Assembly (NCBI RefSeq): GCF_009498455.1
Contig: NZ_CP045644.1
Span: forward strand, 1,705,001 to 1,769,000
Direction of reading: 5' to 3'
Length of the DNA stretch: 64,000 nucleotides
Source of the DNA: Variovorax paradoxus
GTDB taxonomy: Bacteria; Pseudomonadota; Gammaproteobacteria; Burkholderiales; Burkholderiaceae_C
In this document: positions 1 through 8,110 of the stretch, one piece after another
How positions within the stretch are numbered: position 1 is the first letter of the stretch
Layout: every line of letters starts with the position of its first letter
Notes under the pieces: model-generated
Database searches by the model: none
Told to the model about the DNA's origin: nothing
Seen by the model: only the letters and a program-made list of their open reading frames with translations
Translations under genes and position numbers: made by a program

Positions 1-559
1 CTGCCCGGCCATCGACTTCACCGGGAGAAAACTCCGCGGCCATGAAGGACTCGCGTACGGCTTGCTCGAAAGTCGAGGGAAGTGTCGGCACCTCTGCATC
101 GACGCGTTGAACCCGACCTTGCTCATCGATGAAGAGCAAAAGAATGCCCACAAGCCGGTCGGCCGCTAGTTCACCAAGCGGAGGCTCGAGCACGATGCTC
201 GTCTTGGCAATGGGTGGTGTCGACAGTTGGCTGCGTGGAACGTAGTTGTCGACTTCAACCTCGCTTGTGACGGAGGCGGGCGGCGCAGTAGATGGCGTGC
301 TTGCCGACAGTTCCTCCGTAAGGATCGGTTCACTCCCTGATGAATGAGGCGCTCCGGTCGTCAGAAGGACGGCATGGACTGGCAAAAGCGGGGGCAAGGA
401 AGGATGGGCGCGGACCGTTCGCACTCGCATGGAGGCGACAGCACTTCCAACTGCACCGTTCGCGGCCTGCCTTGGGGCGACGGATGAGATGCATGTCGAA
501 AGCGCAGCAACGTGAAGTGCCAGAGAGAGCACTGCACTCGCACAAAGTATGTATCGCAT
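1..559 (-). CDS. TonB C-terminal-like domain protein, 3' end outside window
   Basis: The reverse strand is open from an ATG at 559 to the left edge, giving 186 codons with no stop. The N-terminus is a hydrophobic signal or anchor (about residues 4-20), followed by a Pro/Ser/Thr-rich linker of about 100 residues. The last 55 visible residues (VGILLLFIDEQGRVQRVD, then FEQAVRESFMAAEFSPGEVDG) follow the TonB C-terminal pattern: a strand with an 'x-x-G-x-V' turn, an amphipathic helix and F-S-P-G. This suggests an envelope-spanning protein of the TonB type. It is the next gene after pilY1 in the same direction, separated by a GC-rich hairpin. No ExbB/ExbD or receptor gene is visible, so a real energy-transducing role is not shown. 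Confidence 0.7.
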   Translation of the reverse strand, partial: MRYILCASAVLSLALHVAALSTCISSVAPRQAANGAVGSAVASMRVRTVRAHPSLPPLLPVHAVLLTTGAPHSSGSEPILTEELSASTPSTAPPASVTSEVEVDNYVPRSQLSTPPIAKTSIVLEPPLGELAADRLVGILLLFIDEQGRVQRVDAEVPTLPSTFEQAVRESFMAAEFSPGEVDGRA

Positions 560-567
560 CTTTGCCT

Positions 568-587
568 GGCCCGGCGCACGCCGGGCC
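568..587. other. GC-rich hairpin between pilY1 and the TonB-like gene
   Basis: A perfect 9-base inverted repeat (GGCCCGGCG / CGCCGGGCC) lies just after the pilY1 stop and just before the next start codon. It has no T-tract on either strand, so it looks more like an attenuating or mRNA-stabilising hairpin than a classical terminator. Confidence 0.35.
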
Positions 588-607
588 GGGACCGCCTTTA
601 TCGCAGA

Positions 608-3600
608 TCAGTCCACCAGCTCACGCCAGGAGGTCCGATGCACACTGCCAGAGCCTGAGGACGTTGCCACCGGCGGCGTTTCAACCACGTTGTCGCCATT
701 GCTCTTCTGATAAATGATGCGGGCATTGCCGTTGCTGTCCTGCACCCACGTCATGCCCATGATCAATCCGTCAGTGCTCCAGAGACCACCGGCCGGGTTG
801 GTGGTGACTACGCCGCCATTGGCCACGTTGAGGTAGTAGCGCCAGGCTGTGCCGCCCGATGCGCAGGCATCACCGTTCGGGATGGCGGTGGCAATCGACA
901 GGGTGGTGTATTGCAGGCCTAGGTTGGTGTTCACGCGTTCGCGCGAATGCGGCAGATCAATCCACCATCCTCCCTTGGTCGACCAGTTGACCGCCGTGTT
1001 GGATACCGAAGCCGCAGTGGCCGTTGCCACGGGGCCGTTCAAGGTGAATGTCTGCCTGACGAAGTTCGCAGTATCGGCGCGCACGTCGCTCCATCCGTTG
1101 GCAGTCAGTGTGTCTCTCACCGCATAGATGCTTTGCTGCGTCGAATCCGCGATGTCGGTTGCGCCGAGGTAGCGGCCCGTCGCAACCACGACCACCGGTC
1201 GGCCTGAAATTTCAACGGTTTCCGGTTTGGTCGTGATGGGTTGGGGCGTCGAAGCGTCGATCTGGAACTTGGCGAGTCGCATCGCTGCCCGGTTGGGCGG
1301 CAGGAGCGCGTCAATATCGAAACGCCAGAGGTTGCCTTGCAGATCGCCGCCATAGAAGCGCTTGGCCGTGTTGTCGCTGGTGCTTTCGATCCAGGCGTTG
1401 ATCTTTGCCAGGCCGCTCGGATCCGTGTTGCTGCCGTCGCTGGTGGCGATGTCCAGCAGCAGGGCGCCGGTATTGGCATTCAGCACGTAGAGGTGCCCCT
1501 TGCCGTCGGCGTTGTTGTAGCCAGAGGCGAAGGCAACGATCCACGTGCCGTCGCTGCGTTTGGCAATCACCGGATTGCCAAAGCTGAGGCCCAGGTTGGC
1601 GTCGGTGAACTCCCAAAGGGCTTTGGGATCGTTGGGGTCGGTGATGTCGAGTGCGTAGTAACCGCGTCCGCCGCTGTTGAGGCCGCCAACGACAATGGTC
1701 TTCCAGGTGGTTCCGACCTTGATGTCGCCCATGACCGGCGCGCCGTCCACGGAGTATTGGTGCTTCGAGCCATAGCTCGTGTCGGCCATCTTGTAGAGGT
1801 TGGGCATGACGGCGCTCGGAACATAGGCCCAGAGCTCGGTGCCGCCCGTGTCGTTGGTGGCGGCCGAGAAGGCGTGCAGCATGCCGTCGTTCGAGCCCAC
1901 ATACACCACGGGCGTACGCGTTGCCTTCGCCGTGACGAAATCGGCGTAGCCTGCGTCGGCATACCGGAACGGCGGCTTCCCGACATGGACCGGCGCGCCG
2001 TTGATGATGTCACCCAGCACATGATCACGTTTGCGATAGAGCGCGGCGATGTTGGTGTTGGAGGCATCGACGCTGGCCGATTCGTGGGTCCGTACGCCGC
2101 GCAGATAGTTGACCAGGTTGGCGCCGTTGTTGGCCACGGTCTTGTTGCTGGCTGACAGCTGCGAGCATTGCGCCGAGACGAGTGTCTGGCTGCAGAGATT
2201 GTCGAAGTAACCCTTTTGCGTGGCACTCAGATTTCCGTACTCGAAGCTCCGAAGGGCCGACCCATCGCTGAAGTAGATCCTGCGGGACGACGCGGTTGTC
2301 GCGTCGAGCTTGGCCTGCGCCGACCAAGTCGCGGTACTCGCAATGACGCCCGTCGAGCCGTTGATTGAAAAGGCTTGGAGGTCACCGGTCCACAACTGCG
2401 TGGTGTAGCTCGCTCGGAATACAAGGTTGTTGTCGCCGGCCACCAGTTGAAGCGAACTGGTCGAGGCGGTGGCGCCTGAGCCGGCAACCTGCTGCACCGA
2501 TGTGACGACGCCGTTGATGGCCTCGCTCAGCGCGCGGGCATCGAGTGCCGAGTAGTACTGGCCCCGTCCATTGACGGCTGCGTGCCACAGGTCATCGACG
2601 TTGGTGGCGTTGCCACCCTCGCCATTGTTCAGGTCCGCGCCCTCCGGCACAGGCCAGGTCAAGGCGCCACTGATCAGGTCGGCGTAGGTGCCGGCGGTCT
2701 GGGTCAGGTAGTTCTTGTCGTAAGGCAGCGTGCCACTCACACCAAGGCCGATCGTGAACGAGTTCATGTGCTGCCATGCGGCCTTGTCGCTACCGACCGG
2801 ACGCACGATGTTGCTGCAAACATCTTGGTTGCTGCCGGAGCTGTTTGAGGTGCAATTGCCGAGCGCACTCGTGCGCAGGTCTGTCGCAAAGTAGTACTGG
2901 GCGACGTCAGCCAGTGTGTTGCCGGTACCTCCCGACGTGGACGGCGTTCGGGTGGGGGCTGCAACAGGGGCTGTGCAACCGGTGTCGAATTGGATGTGAC
3001 TGCTGGTGTAGACCATGCGCTCCAATTCCCAGAGCCTGGAGTCGAATATTCCGGTTGGCCACTGCCTTGGGCTGTCTGGTAAGTGTCCGGGCTCAAGGTC
3101 CCACTCGTGAAACTGCTGCTGGCGGTGGGAGGGCCGTTGCCGGAGAAGGCCTCGGTTGGGGTCGCGGTGTTGATCCAGGCAGAGGTTGTGTACGGGCTGG
3201 TGCTTCTGGATGTCTCAACACCGTCGGTGGTCACGACCGTCTCGGTGTAGGACCTGATAGCAGATTGAGGTGTTGTACGGGTTAAGGTTTGCGTCTCGGT
3301 GTAGCGTTGATTTGTGCGGGTAGTGACGAGATACTTTCCACGGTTCGGCCCGGAGGTTCTCGGCGTCGAAGAAACAGTGACGGAGGTGCGCGTCCAGTCT
3401 CTGGTGTGCGTCTGGGCGGAAGATGCGTTCTGAGTCAGAGCCACGGTGTAAGGCGTTACCGTCGTGATGATCACCTGTGTGTCGTCCCGCATCGGGCGAT
3501 CTTCGCTGCCGTCTTGCTGTCCGATTTCACTGGTGCCATTGAGCTTCAGACCTTTCGTCTTGTTCCAATAGCCGTCCGTAGAAAGCAGTGCGTAGTTGCG

Positions 3601-4509
3601 TTGGCAGGAATACTGGATGGGATCGTAGTTCTGGCCAGGAGCTTTATTGGCGAAGTAGCGCCCCGCCTTGGACAAGGCTGAGCGCAAGGGTGTCCAGCCG
3701 TTCGGCGAGGCGTTGTAGAGGCTCCTGTAGAAGTTGGTCTTTTGGTCGCTGTCGAAATCCTTGATGTCCCGAAAGTAGTTGTCGCCATCTACTGCGGTTC
3801 CATCGCTGATCGTGCTGAAGCCCACGCGATAGCTCGAGTCGAGCACCGAGATCGCCCGCCCCATGGCTGTACGCATCAGCAGGTAGCGCTTGCGGTAATA
3901 CGAGTACCAGTTGGCGTAGTTTTGAGCTTCGTCGGAAGCGCTGGTGACCGTGACAGCGGTAAAAACGCTACTCGATAAGTCAGTCGAGGTTCTGCACTCG
4001 TTGTAGAAAGTGTTCCGGACGGCGCCGCTGCTGGTGTAGACCCAGCCCATCTTGGGCTGAGTGCCGCTGTAGGTGTAGTAGTACCGGTTATTGAGGTTCG
4101 TGGTCGCACTCGACGTGTCATAACCATCGACACGTGCCGCTGTAAAAACCGCATTGGGGTAGGACGTCCCATCAGCGTTGAGCGGTGGCGCATAGGTCAT
4201 CGAAGGGTCGTAGGCCACGCCATTGCATTGCGCGGAGCGGTATCCGTACCTGCCGTTGCCACTGCCGTTGGACATTTCGTCTGGCATGTAGTCGCTGTCC
4301 ATGCTTCCCGAGTCATCGAGAACGAACAACAGGTTCGGCTTGGCTTGAACCGCAGGGAGCGTCGCCAGCGGCTGATTCGAGAGGTCGGTGGGGGCCGCTT
4401 CGATCACGGGAGCGAACGACCCCAGCAGCAATGCGCAGACCATCACCGCACAGCAGATGGCCTGCCTTTGGTACTTGCGGTCGAGGACAGGGTTGGATCT
4501 ATTTTTCAT
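608..4509 (-). pseudogene. pilY1: PilY1 type IV pilus tip adhesin, split by a 1-base frameshift
   Basis: PilY1 is the large tip-associated adhesin and assembly factor of type IV pili. The 5' part (4509 to 2764) has a signal peptide (about residues 1-38) and a von Willebrand A-like domain with the metal-site motif LDDSGSMDSD at about residues 64-73. The 3' part (readable from 3025 down to 608) has the PilY1 beta-propeller sequence, including NTLADVAQYYF, GSNDGMLHAF and VVATGRYLG. The two parts are in different frames, and the span is 3902 bases, one short of a multiple of three. The crossover falls in a Ser/Thr/Pro linker near 2950-2990, where C4 (2967-2970) and C5 (2954-2958) runs occur on the coding strand. 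Restoring one base gives 1300 residues, normal for the family. This could be a real mutation, slippage or a base-call error. Confidence 0.88.
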
Positions 4510-4553
4510 GGTGTTGAGTTCTCTGTGTCTCGCGCCGCAGAGGCGCTCCCTCA

Positions 4554-5252
4554 TCAGAAATGCACAATGGTTTCGGTGAAGCTGGTGGTGTTGCGCGCGC
4601 CCAGCACACGGACCACGATGCGGTAGTAGGGGCCAGATGCGCCGCCGGGAAATGGTTGCTCGGCGTAGTTCATTTCGCCCTTCTTGCTCACGTTGGCGCC
4701 GCCGCCTGAAATCGGTTTGGCGCAACTGATGCTCGCGTCGGTGACGTAGTTGCCCGGTTTGGAGCACAGCCTGAAGATGACGAATCGGGCGTTGTTGCTG
4801 TTGATGACGCCGGCATCCGCAGTGGTGACGGTGCAACCGTTGTATGTGCCCGTTGTGGCGGACTGGCAGGTGTTGCCGTCCCAGTCGATCAATTGGCGGT
4901 TGTTGCTGGCCGCGAGTTGCCGGCCGGTGACATCGATGGGCGGCTTTGCCGTGACCCCATCGGCAGCAAACTCCTGCGTGCTGGCGTAGTAGCCGTTCGA
5001 CGCGGCATCGGTGTTCAGACTGGCGCTGTTGGCGGTCAACCAGTCAATTGCCTGGCGCGCGGCCTGGTCTGCTGCAGAGGTGGCATCCTGCTTGAAGCCC
5101 ATATTTCCCAGCAGCAGCGTGCTGGTATCCACCGAGCGCACCAGTGCCAACGTTGCAAGCAAAAGTGCAACCAGGGTCAGCAGGGCAAAGAGCAGTGAGA
5201 CACCGCGTTGTGCGCGCTGGCGCGGGGCAAGATTCAAAGATCTGATTTGCAT
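4554..5252 (-). CDS. pilX: Type IV pilus minor pilin PilX
   Basis: A 232-residue minor pilin of the PilX family, expected in the tip-initiating complex of the pilus with PilV, PilW, FimT and PilY1. The N-terminus reads RAQRGVSLLFALLTLVALLLATLALVRS: a basic leader ending in Gly, then one hydrophobic helix (about residues 18-38). As is usual for PilX, the position-5 Glu of major pilins is absent. The rest is a soluble pseudopilin head with several Cys. It lies 9 bases after pilW and 44 bases before pilY1, all in one direction. Confidence 0.9.
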   Translation of the reverse strand: MQIRSLNLAPRQRAQRGVSLLFALLTLVALLLATLALVRSVDTSTLLLGNMGFKQDATSAADQAARQAIDWLTANSASLNTDAASNGYYASTQEFAADGVTAKPPIDVTGRQLAASNNRQLIDWDGNTCQSATTGTYNGCTVTTADAGVINSNNARFVIFRLCSKPGNYVTDASISCAKPISGGGANVSKKGEMNYAEQPFPGGASGPYYRIVVRVLGARNTTSFTETIVHF

Positions 5253-5261
5253 GGCGATGGC

Positions 5262-6404
5262 TCAGGAATTCCAGAGGACGTTGCGCAGCGGCACGATCGT
5301 GTCGTAGACCTTGAAGCGGTAGTGTTGCCATTCGGCGACCTGGCTCACTCGCAGTGCAATGCACTTGCTGGTGCCGTGGCAGGTTGCGGTGCCGGCGATG
5401 GTGGCGTTGGCACCGACGTCCCATTGAGGGGCACTCGCTGTGACGATCTCTTTCTCGTACTGATTGCTGCGCGCCACCACAGCAATACGGATCGCGAGCA
5501 CCTGGAGCCAGCCCGCGTTGGTGGTCGGCGTCACGTTGTCGTAGGTGTCGACGACGCCATCACCATTGGTGTCCTTGCCGTACAGGGCCTGGAGATTGAC
5601 GATCTGGGGATAGAGTTCCAATGGCGGGTCAGTCAATGCTCCGTTCACCGGAGAGCGTTCGATCATCTGGAGGCTGTGGGCGCTACTGATCGAGTAGCTG
5701 CGATAGACCATCGAACCCATGTTCAGCAAATAGCTGCCCGACATGTATCCGCTCGCCGGAAATATGCTGTTCTGATTCCATTTGCTCGCAGCGGTTGCGG
5801 CGTGGGGTACGCGCGTAGGTCCCAGGGTCGTGGCCGGGGAGGTGGTGTCGTTGGTCACGCTGAAGAGCGTGCACCCCATGCCGGAACCTTGGAGTTTCGG
5901 CACGGCAATCATCATGTTGCCGACCGCGGCGCCCAAAGAGGACGCCACTTCGAAATAGTTGCTGGACTGCGGGTGCTCTTCCTTGAGAACCATAGGCACT
6001 GAAAAGTTGGTGGTCTGACCCTGCAAGACAGTGATCGTGTCCGGGGCGTTGGTGTCGGCGCCGGTGCCGTTGGTGATGACGACTGGTGCCAGCGGAAAAA
6101 CGAACGACGTGCCGCCGGAGTCGTACTTCCCCGTCACTGAACAGCCGAGGGCATCCGGGCTGGCAGCCGCACCGTAGCCTGCCATCTGCACGTCGCGTTG
6201 GAGGGTGAACAGCGACAACGCACCGTTGACCTGCGCATCGCTGCCCATCGTGATGGAGCGCTTCTTGCCTTCAGCGAGCGCGAGCACCTGGCTGATGACC
6301 AGCACGGTGAGCAGTCCCAGGACGAGGCCGACCATGAGCTCGACCAGGGTGAAACCGCGCTGGGAAAGACGCCTGGAGACGGTGGATTGAAGAATGGTGC
6401 GCAT
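5262..6404 (-). CDS. pilW: Type IV pilus minor pilin PilW
   Basis: A 380-residue protein with a type III prepilin signal: the leader ends RLSQRG, followed by FTLVELMVGLVLGLLTVLV, so PilD should cut after Gly17 and methylate Phe18. The position-5 Glu is present. The soluble part is long and Cys-containing, as in PilW-family pseudopilins. I start it at 6404, one base after the pilV stop, because the leader then has normal length; the open frame extends upstream, but only into pilV. It is part of the pilE-fimT-pilV-pilW-pilX-pilY1 run. Confidence 0.92.
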   Translation of the reverse strand: MRTILQSTVSRRLSQRGFTLVELMVGLVLGLLTVLVISQVLALAEGKKRSITMGSDAQVNGALSLFTLQRDVQMAGYGAAASPDALGCSVTGKYDSGGTSFVFPLAPVVITNGTGADTNAPDTITVLQGQTTNFSVPMVLKEEHPQSSNYFEVASSLGAAVGNMMIAVPKLQGSGMGCTLFSVTNDTTSPATTLGPTRVPHAATAASKWNQNSIFPASGYMSGSYLLNMGSMVYRSYSISSAHSLQMIERSPVNGALTDPPLELYPQIVNLQALYGKDTNGDGVVDTYDNVTPTTNAGWLQVLAIRIAVVARSNQYEKEIVTASAPQWDVGANATIAGTATCHGTSKCIALRVSQVAEWQHYRFKVYDTIVPLRNVLWNS

Positions 6405-6405
6405 C

Positions 6406-6873
6406 TCAGTTCGCAGCCTTGGCGACGGTTGTGTGTGTGACGTACCGATGTGTTTCACCACTCGGCATCGTCCAGCTGATGGTGACGGCGACGTCGCCAG
6501 AGGTTGCATTGACGGTGACTGCACCGGTCCCGCCAGGCAGGCTGCTGCCGACCTTGCTCTGCCATTCGCTGCATCGAGCTTGGGAGGCGCAGCCGGTGCC
6601 GTCATAGCTCGCGAGATTGGCGAGATCGGACCACATGCGGCCGTTCAGTTCGCTGGCGAGGTAAGCGGCATCGGCGCGCACCTTGGAATCGGTTTGGGCG
6701 CGTGTCATCGATGCCTGCAGGCCTACCAACCCGAGCACGCCGAGCATGAAGATCAGCAATGCCACGAGCACTTCGATCAAGGCGATGCCTCGGGCGTGTC
6801 GTGCTTGACGGGGCTTGCATCGCATCGGGCGGAGTCGGTCGGTCGCACGCACGCGATTCATTCGATTCAGCAT
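6406..6873 (-). CDS. pilV: Type IV pilus minor pilin PilV
   Basis: A 155-residue PilV-family minor pilin. The prepilin cut site is ARHARG / IALIEVLVALLIFMLG, with Glu at position 5 of the mature protein. The ATG at 6873 overlaps the end of fimT by 7 bases and has AAAGGA about 9 bases upstream, which favours it over the in-frame ATG 12 bases downstream (6861). The leader of about 29 residues is long for a prepilin, so an internal start (M17) is also possible. Confidence 0.88.
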   Translation of the reverse strand: MLNRMNRVRATDRLRPMRCKPRQARHARGIALIEVLVALLIFMLGVLGLVGLQASMTRAQTDSKVRADAAYLASELNGRMWSDLANLASYDGTGCASQARCSEWQSKVGSSLPGGTGAVTVNATSGDVAVTISWTMPSGETHRYVTHTTVAKAAN

Positions 6874-7478
6874 TGGCGGGGATCCTTTGCCGCGCTGTCG
6901 ACGATGGCCGGTTCGCACATGCGCACCGAGCCTGAGGGCGAAACGACGATGCGCAACGCTCTAGCGCCAGTGGTGGTTCCGGTTATGTCGATCTGGCCAA
7001 TGGCGTCGGCGTTGGCAACGCGCCCAAACCCGTTGAATGTGACGCTCGTGCCTTCGGTTGAGCCATCAGTGGATTGCACAGCCACCACCGAGACTCGTCC
7101 CCCACCGTCCCCAGACGCGCGTCCGGTGACGATCATGGGGGAACTGGTCGTGGACGGCGCATCGGCGCAATGTCCCACTGGTGAATTCACACTCACGATC
7201 CAGGCGCCGCTGGCGCCCGAGAGAGAACAGTCATCGCTCAGCACCGCAGGGTCGTTGAGCGACACCAGCCAGAGCGACATGCTCTGATTGCGCCGCACAG
7301 CTTCGCCGCGCGCCAGTTGGAGCCCGTTTTGCAGTGAATCGGCGACGTTGCGGATGCGGGTGTTCTCCAGCCATGTGCCGATGCTTGGCATAGCGGCGAA
7401 GAGGATCAGCGCCAGCACCGCGATGGTGACGACCAGCTCGACCAGTGTGAAGCCGCGTTGACGCATGGTGACCGGCAT
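6867..7478 (-). CDS. fimT: GspH/FimT-family pseudopilin
   Basis: A minor pseudopilin of the GspH/FimT family (203 residues from the first ATG). The leader MPVTMRQRG precedes FTLVELVVTIAVLALILFAAMPSI, giving a PilD cleavage site and position-5 Glu. The motif RNVADSLQNGLQLARGEAVRRN after the helix is the usual FimT/GspH continuation. FimT homologues can bind DNA during natural transformation; nothing here shows that directly. A second ATG four codons in (7466) would leave a 5-residue leader, also acceptable. It starts 7 bases after the pilE stop. Confidence 0.88.
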   Translation of the reverse strand: MPVTMRQRGFTLVELVVTIAVLALILFAAMPSIGTWLENTRIRNVADSLQNGLQLARGEAVRRNQSMSLWLVSLNDPAVLSDDCSLSGASGAWIVSVNSPVGHCADAPSTTSSPMIVTGRASGDGGGRVSVVAVQSTDGSTEGTSVTFNGFGRVANADAIGQIDITGTTTGARALRIVVSPSGSVRMCEPAIVDSAAKDPRQC

Positions 7479-7485
7479 GGTTCGA

Positions 7486-7944
7486 TCAGCAGGCGCTGGT
7501 GCTGGTAAGCCAGCACGGTTGCGTCACGGTGCTACCCTTGAATTGGGTGGTGACGCGGTCTCCGTTCTGGTTGATGGTGTATGTGTGGCCGCCCGCCCGC
7601 CCAGCACTTCCCGTGGCAGTGATGACGTAGTTCTGCTGGCTGGCGGACGTCGAGCAGGTGTACCCAAAGTACTTGGCACCGGAAGGCGTGAATGCGGCCG
7701 CCGCATTGGCAGCGCAATTGGTTCCCGAGGGCCCGTAGTTCCGGTTGTCTTGGTAGTACTGCTCCATCGTCGCCCGATAGGCGGAAAGCGTATTGAACGC
7801 CTCAGGCAGTTGCCCACGTCGAACGTAGTCGTTGTAGCTCGGGAGCGCGATGGCCGCGAGGATGCCGATGACGGCCACGACGACCATGACCTCGATGAGG
7901 GTGAAGCCCTGCAAGCTGCGGTGTTGGCGGGCAGCCGTTTTCAT
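7486..7944 (-). CDS. pilE: Type IV pilin-like protein PilE
   Basis: First gene of the pilin operon, 152 residues from the chosen ATG. The leader MKTAARQHRSLQG is followed by FTLIEVMVVVAVIGILAAIALPSYNDYVRRG, the textbook type IVa pilin N-terminus (mature Phe1, Glu5). The globular part has four Cys, including C-terminal QPCWLTSTSAC, likely closing the D-region disulfide loop. In this operon position the protein is usually the PilE-type minor pilin and not the main fibre subunit. An in-frame ATG seven codons upstream (7965) is an alternative start. A 19-base palindrome lies in its upstream region. Confidence 0.9.
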   Translation of the reverse strand: MKTAARQHRSLQGFTLIEVMVVVAVIGILAAIALPSYNDYVRRGQLPEAFNTLSAYRATMEQYYQDNRNYGPSGTNCAANAAAAFTPSGAKYFGYTCSTSASQQNYVITATGSAGRAGGHTYTINQNGDRVTTQFKGSTVTQPCWLTSTSAC

Positions 7945-8027
7945 GTCGAATCTCTGTCTGTTCATGGAGGCGTCTCTTGGCTGCCGCAGCGATGGCCGCA
8001 AGCGGCAGGCAATGGTTATTTGTGATT

Positions 8028-8046
8028 GTTATAGAGTGTCTATAAC
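8028..8046. promoter_or_regulatory. 19-bp perfect palindrome between pilE and pglL
   Basis: GTTATAGA-GTG-TCTATAAC has 8-base arms and a 3-base centre in the short AT-rich gap between divergent pilE and pglL. It looks like a dimeric regulator operator. TATAAC-like -10 elements fall inside the arms on both strands, but no good -35 partner is evident. The cognate regulator is unknown. Confidence 0.5.
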
Positions 8047-8110
8047 TGTTTCTGAATGCAAATCCACTCATCCGTCGTGCGCTGCCACTCATCGGCGGTG
8101 GTCGGTTGGC

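Noticed and set aside
2764..3025. Two separate overlapping pilus genes instead of a broken pilY1
   Set aside because: The first frame turns into basic nonsense (PPPERRPRREV) after the junction, and the second lacks any signal peptide or ribosome site, while joined they make a normal PilY1.
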